From Capitulum mitella (lineage: Eukaryota; Arthropoda; Thecostraca; Pollicipedomorpha; Pollicipedidae): DNA of 64,000 nt. Both the position numbers and the translations under genes were made by a program. The notes beneath the pieces are model-generated. The model was given only the letters and a program-made list of their open reading frames with translations. It searched no databases and was not told the DNA's origin. Numbering within the stretch: the stretch's first letter is position 1; each line of letters opens with the position of its first letter. The stretch covers positions 9,011,501 through 9,075,500 of the forward strand of contig CP099848.1 in the NCBI GenBank assembly GCA_030062745.1, given 5' to 3'. Positions 43,656 through 55,199 of the stretch are shown here, piece by piece.

Positions 43656-45289
43656 CGTTCATCTAGCTGGCCTCCGGATCCATCTTCGCCGGGCCGGGAG
43701 GGGATCATGAGAATCCCCCAAGGTCTCGGGAATTATAAGTCCCACAGAAAAAGTAAACACAGCTTTTTGCAAGTCTTTGACAAAACTAGAAAGAAGCATC
43801 CTGATTATTTATTTTCAAACAAAGTTGATATTAAGGTCGCCAGACGTCATTTCAGGTCAAATTATATTGTTAGCATTTTTTGCAGAAAGCTTTGATAACC
43901 AAGGTGTCTATGTGGCTCCAAAGAGAAAAGTAAAAAGACCTGGTTTGCCCGTATTTAGCGAAAGAGGCTCTAGAGGCCAAATTTGACCACTTCAAGGAAA
44001 GCGGAAAATGAGGATGAAAAATCGCCTTTTTGTGACGGGAGGAGTCTCGTTTTTTACGAATGTATAAGTATGAGCCTTTGCTAGAGTACACCTCAAATGT
44101 GTTTGGCACACATGTGAAGTCTGCAATGGCACCACAGTGAAGTCAAAAAGGTCAACCAAGGTCGAGGTATTTACGCCGATACGTTGGGCGTTTCTGGTGT
44201 CTGTCGCATCTTCTGCCCCCTTACCTTTGATCGGACACGATACAGCATAAAATCCTATAGCATCGGGTCTTGTACAACAACCTTCAACCTTCCTGTACAA
44301 CGTTCTACGACATGAAGCCAAAGCATTCTTCACGTAAGTCACTCAGATACCGGGTGGCGTGCACGGCCGTAATGCAAAAGCGAAACATCTGGCAGTAAAT
44401 TCCGCGATTTTAATTTTGGCGATAAATATTAAACGATTGGTGCAGAAGGAAGACATGGATGTAGTTCTTACCGTCTGTGGCCAGACAATGTTTATTCGCT
44501 TTTGAAACAATCATATACTTGAAAAAGGTCAAATCGGGTCAGCCTGGGTCAAATGGGATTGGGCCACCCTTGACAGTTAAATTCTTACCATATATCAGTG
44601 CTTCCAAAGCACATGGGACTACCAAGAAACAATGCAAGACCGTACACCAAATAATTGTGCTCGGTTGCGGGTCCGAAAATTCGATATGAAAAATGACCTG
44701 ACCCCAGGCCACTGGCCAACGGGCACGATTACGTGTGCAAATGACGTGAGGAGCATCAGAGTGTATATCCAGGCTTCAGGCTTCTTGTCCGTGCGCATGA
44801 GTGCTATGTGTATGTGTAGATGGCTGCATGTTTTGTTTCTTCACCTGTGATTCCGGGATTAATTGCCACTGAAACAATGGATAACTCCACGACATGCGTG
44901 CATGATTCAGAATCACCGGACCAGTTTCGCTATTCCGACAGTTGACATAAAAAGGCCGAAAGTTCAGCTTACATAACGTCAATGGCATGAACATTTCCGA
45001 AAAAAAACGAGACAGAATTGCTCCATTTGCCATGTTCTAGCAATATGGCAAGTTTCATGTTAGTCAATACATTCCACAGTGTTAAACTACTTTTATTTTT
45101 GGAACGTGGTTAGATTTGACCTGCCTATGTTGATGACATGAGGTTACCCTAAGTAGAAAAATCGGTACAAGGTGTAAAAGTGATTTATGAAAAGGATGTC
45201 AAGTTTTGTAACTCTGCGTTATTTCGCTTTTTGGCTGGCCTAAGAAAATTAGAGAGGGGGTCTCATGACATCTCGCGGCCCGGCGAAGG
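43656..45289 (+). mobile_element. piggyBac-like MITE, about 1.6 kb
   Basis: TTAA at 43,652-43,655 and 45,290-45,293 bound it. Inner ends are inverted repeats: CTTCGCCGGGCCGGGAGG, then GATCATGAGAATCCCCC on the left, against reverse-complemented CTTCGCCGGGCCGCGAGATG, then TCATGAGACCCCC on the right. The outer 25-30 bp of the left end (GGCCTCCGGATCCATCTTCG) is missing on the right but matches the reverse-complemented end at 55,139-55,199. A diverged sister is at 200-2,525. It carries many GGTCA words and has no transposase. Confidence 0.65.
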
Positions 45290-45548
45290 TTAAGAAAATC
45301 CTGGGTACGCCACCAGATTGTTCTTAAATTCTGGACATCACAAGAACCTGTTTTGGCACAGTGCATGATCCCTATCGATCAACGTCATCGATGTCAGAGT
45401 ATTTCCAAAGTTTGTTGGCAAGGACTACTTTAATACTATTTCTTTCCACGGAACACCATATTGACTTCTACTGTTAAATTTATCCCAAGATGGCCGAGCA
45501 ACCACCATATCTGCCCCATGGGACGCTTCATCCACTAAGGCCAGTTTC

Positions 45549-45582
45549 ATGGATGCATGGATCTTGCGATTCATGCATCCAT
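45549..45582. repeat. 11-bp inverted repeat hairpin
   Basis: ATGGATGCATG and CATGCATCCAT flank a 12-bp loop, in a run of CATCCATC words. Confidence 0.75.
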
Positions 45583-45633
45583 CATCTTGCGATCTATGCA
45601 CCATCCACTATCATCCATCCATTCACCTGCCAG

Positions 45634-45875
45634 GACTCCGTCTCCACGGCACCATAGTACCAGCACACAAATTTCTTCACTTTAAAGCAAAAATCACCGT
45701 CACTGCTGCTCCAGCCGCCATACGCACAAAATCCGACGCCAGTTTTAGGACAGATGATGTAATCTGTGCACCTGGCAGCACTCAATCTCCACGGCACCAA
45801 AGTGCCATGACACAGATTTCCTCGCCTAAAGGCAAAAATTACCATCACTGCTGCTCTAACGTGTTTCGGACTGCC
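45634..45875 (+). repeat. 145-bp-spaced direct repeat
   Basis: TCTCCACGGCACCATAGTAC with TTAAAGCAAAAATCACCGTC (45,641) recurs at 45,786 as TCTCCACGGCACCAAAGTGC with TAAAGGCAAAAATTACCATC, then ACTGCTGCTC. This is a two-copy tandem duplication with about 20% divergence. Confidence 0.8.
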
Positions 45876-47873
45876 GCCCACGCCCCAAATACAGATGCCG
45901 TGCTCTCAACAAACTTTTTTATGCGTGCGCAGCATGTTTTCAGATGATCTCAACTTCTTGCTAAGCTCTCTTCTGACAGAGAGGAAAGCCCACCGGTGCA
46001 AGGTGAGCTAAGGTGGTTTGACACGCTTTGTAACGGCGTCCGCGTTTTAAAGTTATATTCCGCGGTCTTCTCCCATTTTTAGGTGTATTCCGGCTGAATT
46101 GCTCTCTGTGCATGAATCTGACCTCACATTGCCTTTGATTTATCGAGGACTGTTAAGGTTATCAGAAATGTTTTCTAGCACGCAGTAGCTGATGCTTCAT
46201 GTAATATGGATACCAAAGTTCCATTTCATCCCGTTGAAAATTCCCCCCATGTGTTAAGCCTGAATAAGTGCAATGCCTCTTGCGCCTCCGAACGCACCGC
46301 TTAGCGGGATGTTATTTTGGTGTCCGACTCAGCATTTCTCAAATGCTGCCTTTTTTTACATACTGCCTGCTCTTTACTTATGGAGGCGACATGCTTACCA
46401 TTTCGTTCTTCATTTCCGTCGTAATTTTCGTTGGTTTCAATTTTAGTGATAACATTGATCCAACACTTCTTAGTATCTCAGTGCGGCATTGCGATGGAGA
46501 TGAAGGGAAGATTGCTGGATACAGGCTGTAATTCTACATCTAAAATGCATGCACCTAAACACAGTTCTGCTATGGTCATCGTGGCGAACCTACAAAAACT
46601 CAGACGAGCTGTGATGGTCCAGTTTTCCAGGGTTACCTCGAACTACATGTTAACCGCGCAAAGAGCCTGGTATTTCCGGCTTCCCAAGTGCGACCCTCCA
46701 ATCAGCTATTGGATTCCTACGAATCAAAACTTCAAAATAAGCACAGAGGGCGGTGCACGGCAGCTGTCAGTCTAGAAGATGGCATAATTTCTAGTTTCTG
46801 ACAAAAGAGGCGGAATGTCGTCCAGAAAGGGGGGGGGGTGTATCGGCTACTTTTCGAGCCATTTCTTCCCATGCAGCGCCATAAGGTCAATGTTAAATTT
46901 CGCCAGTAAGGGGGGTCACGTGCCCCGTGACCTCCCCGTTCCGCCGCCCATGGCTTCTGCCATACATACGGCTAAATATCCCAGCACAGACATGACGGAA
47001 AGGGGAAAAATAAAAATTGGAGCTTTATTTCTACTTTATTTATTGCAAAGGAAGGAGAAATAGAACTGAGTTGCAAATGAAAAGGTATGGATTCAAAATC
47101 CAGTTGGGCGACTAGATCCAGATGTCTCTCTTATTATAAAGTTACCGGATCTGGTATGTTATCAATCCCATCTATGGAGCGGTAGGAGAACTATTCCTCA
47201 GTCGCTAGTCCGCCGAATGACATCATGGAGATGACTTGTTGAAAGCTATGCTCAACTGAACCCGTTTTTTTAGATGGAGCCGTTTGGAGATAATGCGTTC
47301 TCATCAGCTGATTTGCAGGGAGGAGTCAAACCTGAAGGCGTTCAGCTGAGACACAATCCCACACTAGGTTCAGTCGAGCAATTCACGACGCTCAATGGAG
47401 CTTAAAATGCAAACCATCCTGCGTAAAAATAGTTCCAGCGTACCGTTTTAGCTCAAGCAGCCCGAATTAGGAGTGGTGCAAGACCCAAAAACGTCTATGT
47501 TTGGCTCATAAAACCCAAAAGGGTCAACATTTTTCTGTGTGTTCGCACACTACGAACGTTTTCACGACCGTTTTCCAAGCCGATTTCCCGAGACGTTGCA
47601 TGAACATAAAGTATTTCGTTTCCCCTGTTTGCAGACATTTTTGAAACTAAACCCTCCTTTGTTCATATGCTATTCCACAAAATCCTGCCAGGATCTTTAC
47701 TTGTCGTGTCTTCTTACATTTTTCGCTCCCTACCTTCATGAGTCTGGATGCGAACAACCACGCCAAATAACACTTGGATTCAACAGGCATGTTCCGGTAC
47801 GGATGTGCAGAAAAACTCTTACCGGTTATCAGGAATGTTTTGGATGTAGGGTGTGTTTTCTACCTCCTGGAGA
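45876..47873. other. no supported feature
   Basis: Mixed, with a G-run at 46,829-46,838. No gene recognised. The 192-codon frame starting at 47,539 runs into the MITE-like sequence at 47,874 and is not credible as a gene. Confidence 0.3.
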
Positions 47874-48124
47874 CAAGTGCGTAGCGAGGATTTCGCCGTG
47901 GAAGGGGCAGCACAAGCTTAACACCCCTCAAAACCGTACTTTGTTTTTTAGATCCCGAAAAATTGATTTATTTTCAATTTTAATCGTCAAAGAAATGTTA
48001 AATTTTCAAACCCCTAAGGAAAATAGCCTTACTGCCCCCTGGCCTATGCCCTTGTCTGAAGAATATGTTTCGTCATCCAAAACGTATGAATACCCCCTCC
48101 CCCCAAAAAAAACATAGTAGTTTG
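47874..48124 (+). mobile_element. MITE-like element (CAAGTGCGTAGCGAGGATTT start)
   Basis: The start resembles the hAT-like MITEs at 2.8 and 35.0 kb (GCACGTAGCCAGGATTTT). The end ACATAGTAGTTTG, preceded by C- and A-runs, gives a weak inverted repeat. No target duplication is found, so boundaries are tentative. Confidence 0.4.
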
Positions 48125-48229
48125 CCTTAGTCGTGCAGGCTCGGTTTCTCAGGTTCTTACTTTTATGAAACTGAAATCTATGATAACGCGGCAAATCGGG
48201 CTAAATTAAACTGCTACACTCCAGGTTAA

Positions 48230-49367
48230 CCCTGCACTGGCTGGGGTATTTGACAGCACCAAACCTTGCGGTTCTGTGACATATACATTCATTGACTTTG
48301 GGGTTACTGATGACGTCATAGGTCAGGCCAAACATGAAAAAGTGACCATTTTTCTATAGCGTTGCCTTATTACAATGAAAAGCAGAATACTGGTTTGCTT
48401 AGTGATGTGTTCCTGGAAGCTTAATGTCATATCGTAAGTGCCACCTAACCCAAGGTAATGTAAGGCCAAGGCCATAGGTCAGATCAAATTTGACCTTTGT
48501 TCTAACGTGTCATACGATACATGTTTCCTGGCTGATTTGACACAGAGATTCCGAAAATGACACTTTCAAAGAGAGTAAGACGTGAAAAAAATCTTGCAAT
48601 GGCCGCAGTCATCGTGCGCATGCAACGTTGCAAAACTTTGTAGTTTCATATCGGAGTACCACGCTGATGACCTCTATCTGATATCTCTGGATGACCCTTC
48701 AAGTCATTTTGGACACGTTACAAATTTCCACAGAATGTTGCACGACATTGCGAAGGCCCATATCTCCACACTGGTCATCTGCAACGTGAAACAGACACCA
48801 CCAGTGCCTTCGTTAGTTTGAAATCCGCATAAAACCATCAAAGGTCAAATTGCGAAACAATGTTGCAATGTTGCAACGTTGCTAGAAACTGCTGCGTAAG
48901 TTCTCCGTGCATTTTGTTGCAAGAAAATTCCACGGTATATCTGGCCGTATCCAAAAGTAAGTTTATTCGATTCCTATTCAAAAAGCATTCTCTCATGGGA
49001 GCCGGAAAATGGAAAAAAAAATGTTTGACCTGAAATCACCTAGCATGTGGTCGCGGTAGGTCAGTAATGAATTATCAGATCATGCTGATATGCAGTGCAA
49101 GCCATAGCCACCATATATTTTAAAAACACCGGTAATATAGTGGTGAAGTAAAATTGAGCCTCAAATCGCGAAAAATGGTCGTCTTTATGACATCATTAAG
49201 ACGGTACCTAAGATAACCTGTTTTCCAAACGTTGTTCGGTATGTGTAGAACTGATGTAAGAAAAGGTACTGAGTGTCAGGACGCTGCGTTTATTCGTTGA
49301 GGAGATATCCAGGAGATGCGCCAGGGGAGGGGGGCGTTAAATGCACCCCCTACTGGTCAATGGCAAG
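48230..49367 (+). mobile_element. piggyBac-like MITE, 1,138 bp
   Basis: It is flanked by TTAA at 48,226-48,229 and 49,368-49,371. The left end is CCCTGCACTGGCTGGGGTAT and the reverse-complemented right end is CTTGCCATTGACCAGTAGGG. They match better through the sister copy at 56,664 (GGCATTGACTGGGGTATTTC). No transposase. The interior has GGTCA clusters, such as GGTCAGGCC and AGGCCATAGGTCAGATC. Confidence 0.72.
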
Positions 49368-49371
49368 TTAA

Positions 49372-50035
49372 AGAAGCTTTATGAAACCGGGCCCTGGTGT
49401 ATGTACACGCGTTGGATGTCTTTCCCATTTCAAGGGAAATAAAAGGATGTGTTCCAGTTCCGGCTGATCTGACCACTTCTTATTTAATTTGATTTATTGC
49501 AACCCCTGGCATAAATTCCTAACTGCGCCACTTCATCCACTACTGAATTAGTCCCAACAACCTATTTTTTCATGTTTGCTTTTATGGTGGGTACAGACAT
49601 TTTCCGGGCCTTACAACGTGCTGTCCTTGCGCCGAGGTCCTCAGAAAGTGTTACCGTCATAATCTAAATAGACTGTCTGATGCGCAATGCCAGGGTGAAG
49701 TGGTCGTGTCGCCAGATACACAGCTCGTACTGCGCGCGGTGGGAATACCCACCCACGTCATTACGGCATGCAGGCATGGCACACTAGACGGACGACAGAC
49801 GTGGGCGGAACATTATCTTCCTTATCGCGCAGCCTGGCTCGGTTTCATCACCTCCCCCCCTGCGCCCTTCCCCCCCTGCCGTTCTGGTCCAGTGCTCACA
49901 ACGGTTCAGGTGGCCGGATGACGAAACCGATCGGTTCGGCTGAATTCAGCGGATGTTTTCGATGACGCAATATTAGCAATGTTAGAGGCATGAGGGAAGC
50001 AAAAGACTGCAAACTGCGCACTGCAAAAACACGTG
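49372..50035. other. no supported feature
   Basis: Short open frames only. A C-rich run lies at 49,852-49,876. Confidence 0.35.
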
Positions 50036-50316
50036 CAGCCAGTGGCGGAGCCAGAATTTTCGAAAGGGGGTCAAGGTTAATATATGACTGTCATTATCAT
50101 GGTACCGCTGTACTGTTAACGTGGGGAACGTGGGAAAACTGACCCCATCAAATAACACCATTTGAAGCCTTTGAAAATAAAAGTGCATGACTTCTAATTT
50201 TCAGTCTTTTGAACAAATCATTTACAACAAAGTCCAATTCTTGAAAACCTCTGACCATAAGGGTAAAACAGTCAATCGACCCCTGTTACACTCTTTTGGC
50301 TTCGGTTCTGCACAGT
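50036..50316 (+). mobile_element. MITE-like element (CAGTGGCGGAGCCAG start)
   Basis: It starts CAGTGGCGGAGCCAGAATTT, leading to GGGGGTCAAGG. The reverse-complemented end reads GCAGAACCGAAGCC and then AGGGGTCGATTG, a loose inverted repeat. The start is typical of invertebrate hAT-derived MITEs. It abuts the piggyBac-like element that follows. Confidence 0.42.
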
Positions 50317-50406
50317 TTTGAACTGTATTCCAAGATATAGTAAGGTAACAGAAAGGTCAAGGTATTTGGAAAGCATAGTATCCAGGTCATCAAACCAGTG
50401 CATTAA

Positions 50407-51613
50407 CCCTATTCCCGGAGGGCTAGACGGTATGGTCGATTCCCGGCAGGGGGCGGGTTCACCCCCCCCCCCGAGATCTCGAGAACTACATATCCGATTT
50501 CATCGCAACAAACGGCAATCGATTTCCCATGATGTGAACTACATTTTTATAAAAAAGCAATTTTCGAAATTTTGAAAGTTGTGGATACAGAAGGCAAAAA
50601 TATCAAAATACGGGGTATTTTTGGACTTCTTATAACTCCGTTGTTTATCGACCGATTTCGATGAAACTGGCATGAATCGAGAGATTGTGGATAGGACTTT
50701 TCCATTGGTACACACATCTGAAATTTTCAGAAAATCTATGGGCGTTCGCAGGGTTTCAAAAATAGGAGGATTAGTTTTCCAACAACTGAATGAAGAAAAA
50801 AGGCAGAAACACTTTTTTGGCTTCTGCTAGTCATGTTATGCTAAAGAAGTACAAATCGCTTCACAGTGTTTGTATAATGTTAGCACAGGCGGTGCCAGCG
50901 ACATGAAAAAGGGGGAACTGTCATGGTCACACGTTCTTCACACCAACTTGTGACCTTTGACCTTAAATGACCTCCAGTGACCTTGGAGTCACTTCGAATA
51001 ATCTTGTGTGCATTTAATATTATCTGTAAAGGTTTTCAATCATTTCAATTCACTTTATTCCAAAAATTTCATTTTATCGCTATTGCGATATTGAGTACGC
51101 GCACTGACATTTTAGGTCATAGCTCCATGACCCGACCTGATATCAAGCTGAAAATTGACACACAAGTAGAAGGCACCTTTCGACGTCACATATATTCCGG
51201 GTTTGGCATTTGAAAAAAAAACAGTGCCGAAATTATTGCAATAAAACCAAATTTTGACTTTTGACCTTGACCTGACCTTGTAAAGTGGACCTCAGATGAA
51301 CAAAATTATATCTGCACATTGCCCAACTATTTAGCTATACATCCATATAAGGTTTAAAGTTCTATCTTAAAAACGATGTTTTGACCAGACATTTTCTTTT
51401 TACCCTCAACAGGGCCCAAATGGCCTAAGGTGCCTCCCAAAAATGTTGCCTGGCTCGGCCCCTGAGCAAAATAGAATTTTGAAATGTTGTTACGGCACGT
51501 AGAAAGAATAGCTAGGAAAAGTCACCAAGTTTCGTGCAGCTGCGCTAAAAAGCCTGGAATTGGCAAGCAAAAAACCCGAGGGGGCGGATTCAGCCCCGCT
51601 GCCGGGAATAGGG
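50407..51613 (+). mobile_element. piggyBac-like MITE, 1,207 bp, best preserved
   Basis: TTAA at 50,403-50,406 and 51,614-51,617 flanks perfect 12-bp inverted ends CCCTATTCCCGG...CCGGGAATAGGG. A TTAA target with CCC...GGG ends defines the piggyBac superfamily. The interior has no transposase frame, so it would need an autonomous relative. An internal subterminal copy of the end (GATTCCCGGCAGGGGG) lies near 50,438. The interior is unusually dense in TGACCT words. Confidence 0.88.
50951..50983 (-). promoter_or_regulatory. nuclear-receptor half-site array (DR1-DR4-DR4)
   Basis: TGACCT occurs at 50,951, 50,958, 50,968 and 50,978, so on the minus strand AGGTCA is repeated with spacers of 4, 4 and 1. 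AGGTCAAAGGTCA is a perfect DR1 element of the kind bound by RXR/USP heterodimers and HNF4. It lies inside the MITE, so the array would be spread with the transposon. Confidence 0.45.
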
Positions 51614-51844
51614 TTAACCTCCTGCAGAGTATGACGTTGTTCCTATTTATTTCCCCGTAAGTGACTAGGTCCACAACCGCACGAGTGTTTCGTCTGGGAG
51701 GGCACTGGTCGTTGCCCACGCACATGTCAGTGCCGTTGGAGGAGTGTACGCTCAGTCCGTATGCATCAGCTCGCCAGAGGCGCAACAGCGCTGTTGTCTG
51801 GCGCTCGACCGCGAACAGCGCCCGGCTATCGGCATGACCAGCCG

Positions 51845-51872
51845 CGTCAGTGACGTCATGTGTGACGTCATA
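51845..51872 (+). promoter_or_regulatory. tandem CRE sites
   Basis: Two perfect TGACGTCA sites lie 12 bp apart (CAGTGACGTCATGTGTGACG, then TCA) in a GC-rich stretch with GCGC words. This is typical of CREB/ATF-responsive promoters, but no downstream gene was identified. Confidence 0.42.
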
Positions 51873-51879
51873 TTCTGGT

Positions 51880-52438
51880 CCGGATCAATAGAGGCGCGTT
51901 CAGCCGCTGGAGGCTCGCCGCTGGCGTCTGTCAGTGACGGGATTCAGTGCGACGGTAAACTCAAATGCCAGTAACGCCCTTAACCTTAAGTTGCCTCCCC
52001 CCGACACGTGAGAATTATCGCGCCTTCAGAGCATACTCGAATGGAATTTCTGTGGGCGTCACTGCTTAGGTTACAGTCGTTACTGGAACGCCGTATGAAC
52101 ATAACAGCGGGAAGAACCATGCACCCTCTGCACTCAACCGCCCGTGACAGCTGCTGGCCCGGTCTGGCACATTTTACGCAGGGGCGGTGGTGCAGGGATT
52201 GAGGTTACGCTCCTATTTCCTTATAGTGGCGGACTGCATTCTTCCTTCTGTTCAGAACACCTCGTGTGGTTTGCCTTTGCCATTAGTAAAGGCAATGTTT
52301 GTATTAACTTCCGCCAAGCCGGGATGGATGAACATTCGCCCTCAGATTTTTTTGGGGTTAACTAAAAAACGAAAAGGCCAAGAGATATCAAACTTCGGGT
52401 GTCTTTCGGCCTATCATTTTTACACCTAGCGTAATTTT
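51880..52438. other. no supported feature
   Basis: Open frames at 52,144-52,429 lack recognisable motifs. Confidence 0.3.
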
Positions 52439-52442
52439 TTAA

Positions 52443-53652
52443 CCCACCTCCGACTTGGAGGGCGGTGGACCGTCCCACATGAGGTTTTCCCGAGGTTGCG
52501 AGAGAATGAACACACGCAGCGCCAAGAAACATGGTGTATCGTTAGCTTGATCATTTTTACACCTTGTAGCCAATTTTTGACCTCAGGTCAACTAAGGTGT
52601 TTGACTTAGATCGGGTCAAATGCACGTATGCCCAAAAAGTTTAGCGCCCTGTAACGCTTTCGCAAAACAGGGTATCACAATAAAACTTTCAAGGGTTAGA
52701 GATTTAGATAAATGCAACAAATCTGTCATCTCGAATTTTTCGGAAATGCACGGGTCACTGACCTGTCAAGCCCGTTTTCAATATGTCGTCGTTTTTTCGA
52801 AAACTGACGGAATTTTTGAGGACAATTTGAGTTTGGAGAGATCCAGACATCCAGTTTCCGTCAGTCGGCAAAGTTTCAATGACCTCCAACCGCTGAACTG
52901 AGGTCAGATCACTAATAACTGTTATTAGTCAAAATACACTGCCATTAAAATCGGCGATGAATGACTAAGATCGGGTTGAGAATGGCGCAGTTGGCTCGCA
53001 CAGTTGCAACTAATACCAAGAAGTCGAAAGAGTTTCAAAAAATTGCTTATTTTGGAAATAAACTGACTTTCACGAATAAAGCTCCGCCAATTGTGTAGAT
53101 TGATCACTAATGAGTTTTTTTTCGAAATTTGAGCACGAGAAATCATCCCAAAAACCAGTTGGATCAAGAAACAACACTTGGAATGGCATATCTCGCGAAA
53201 ATAAAAGAAAGCTAAAATTAGTTCCCACTAATTTCATACGGCCTTCGTCGGCGACGCCCGCCGTGCGGCATTGCGAAAATCACCGTTTCTTTGACTCAAC
53301 GTTTCCATGTGCATATTAAACAAATCTGAGAAAATAAGCGTGTATCGGCATCTGGGGACTTTTACCTGTCCGTTGGTACCTTTACCTAGACTTTATTAGT
53401 CACAGCCCTTGAGATCCAGGCCGTTTCTCGGTCTCATGCAGGCGGCTAAGGGAAAACATGTATAGGGCTTAAATGGCTTACATGTTGTTCAAATCTAAAA
53501 ATGGGGGCAGTTGTGAGCTCTACTCGTTACGAGCTTTCCAGCGGTGTGCTTATTTTTATAGTGCGACCAATCGTTCGTGAGTTAGAGGGGGGCGGTCAGT
53601 CGCCCCTTCCCCAGTCGAGCGTGCATGGCACCAACCCACGGTCGTGCGCGGG
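52443..53652 (+). mobile_element. piggyBac-like MITE, 1,210 bp
   Basis: Flanked by TTAA (52,439-52,442 and 53,653-53,656). The ends are CCCACCTCCGACTTGGAGGG and reverse-complemented CCCGCGCACGACCGTGGG, only loosely similar to each other, so the copy is old or the repeats are short. An inverted sister copy lies at 61,022-62,324. It carries the palindrome TGACCTCAGGTCA near 52,579. Confidence 0.72.
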
Positions 53653-53656
53653 TTAA

Positions 53657-55199
53657 CTCAGGGTCACCTGAAGTCATTAACCTAGGACAGAACAAGTGAG
53701 ACCATGTTCCAAAGAAATCAAACCGACATTAAAGAAAATACACCGACTGACATGAAGATTGCTACACTGAGAGGACATGCGACATGGAATAATTCTGTCA
53801 TGAATTTTTCGTGAATGTTCAGGTCATTGACTTCAGCTAAATCCCCGGCCTTTTTGCGTTCGCTACTGAGATTGAGAGACTGGTTGGGCAGTTATGAAAC
53901 TTGGATATACACTGGTCCTCACGTCTTTTGCACACGTAATTATTTCCCTCCCCGGTGACCTGGGACTGGTCGTCACAGAACAGGACAGATCATGTTCCAT
54001 ACCGAATTTTCGGACCCAAAACCGAGCACAATTCTTTGTTTAAAGTCGGGGAGTGTCTGTTGGTAGTCACATGTGCTTCAAAAGTACTGATATACAACAA
54101 AACTTGCTTGCCTGGGCCACCCAATTTAATTTGGCTCGGGCTGCCCTGATCTGATTTTTTGAAATATCATGCTTGTTTTCAAGCCGAATTCCCTTTGTCT
54201 GGCCAGAAATGTTAATGACTACAACCATGGCTTGCTTCTGCGCATTGTGAACTGCTACAATCCTTTTTTGTCGCCAAAATAAAAACCTCTCGCCGCCGCG
54301 AAAATGGCTGTCCACTAATCATTAGGCTTTTTCAATACGCCTTTGCCCACCGCCCGATATCTGAGTGACTTACGCTAAAAATGTTTTTCAGCACGGGCTT
54401 TATGATGTAGAAGTGTTATTATATGACCCGATGTTATAGAACTGCATGCTGTGTCGTGCCTGATCAGTAATAATATGGCAGATGATGCAACAGACACCAA
54501 GCACACCCGACGTATCGACGTCAATACCTTGACCTAGTTTGACCTTATTCGACTTAAATACGATAATTACAGGCATAGGTGTGGGAACGCCGCAAAAAAG
54601 TGGGGGTGCCAAAACTAAGTTTGAAGTCATTGTTTTCCATGCATTGTCATAGGATTAATGTTCAGCATTCTCGGAAATTGGAAGTGCCATGGCACCCACG
54701 AACCCCCCTACCCCACCCGTTTCGACGCCTACGGTTGCAGGCTTCATGTGCATACCGGTCATATTTGCGGCGTATTCCACCCAAGGAGCATTCTCTAACG
54801 CGTTCAGGAAAAACAAGACTCGTACCCTTACAAAATGACGGTTCCGCTGCCCTTGAAACTGTCATATTTGGCCTCAATCGCCCGTTTTTCACCCCCTAGT
54901 AGGTAAATCAGGCCTTCTTCTTAATGTTAAACCCTTTTACCTGGTTACCAAAGTTTTCCGCCAAAAATCTCAAAAGGGTAATTTGGCCCATGATGACCTC
55001 TGCTGACCTAAACATTGACCGTATTGAGATATAGGTGCTTCCTTTTAGTTTTTCCGAGGGCTTTTCAACATTGTTTGTTTTTTTTACTGTGGGACTTAGA
55101 ATTTTCGAGTTTTTGCTGGGGTCACTCCGCCTTCCTAGTCCGGCGAAGGTGGATCCGGAGGCCGGCCCGGTTAATCCACTTAATAGGGTTAATTCGGAA
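53657..55199. mobile_element. GGTCA-rich repeat-derived stretch, partial TTAA elements
   Basis: Contains GGGTCACCTGAAGTCATTAA, GTTCAGGTCATTGAC and TGACCTCTGCTGACC. At 55,139-55,199 the sequence, reverse-complemented, is TTAACCCTATTAAGTGGATT, then GGCCTCCGGATCCACCTTCG, the outer end of the 43.66 kb family. The left end of that copy was not found. A Cys-poor open frame at 54,579-54,899 is not credited. Confidence 0.4.

Noticed and set aside
47539-48117. A 192-codon plus-strand frame
   Set aside because: It runs through a MITE-like element and C- and A-runs, and has no recognisable domain.
48582-48821. YHADD phrase in a plus-strand frame, suggestive of the reverse-transcriptase YxDD motif
   Set aside because: It lies in the interior of a non-autonomous TTAA MITE, no other reverse-transcriptase motif is near, and the sister copy at 57 kb does not keep the frame.
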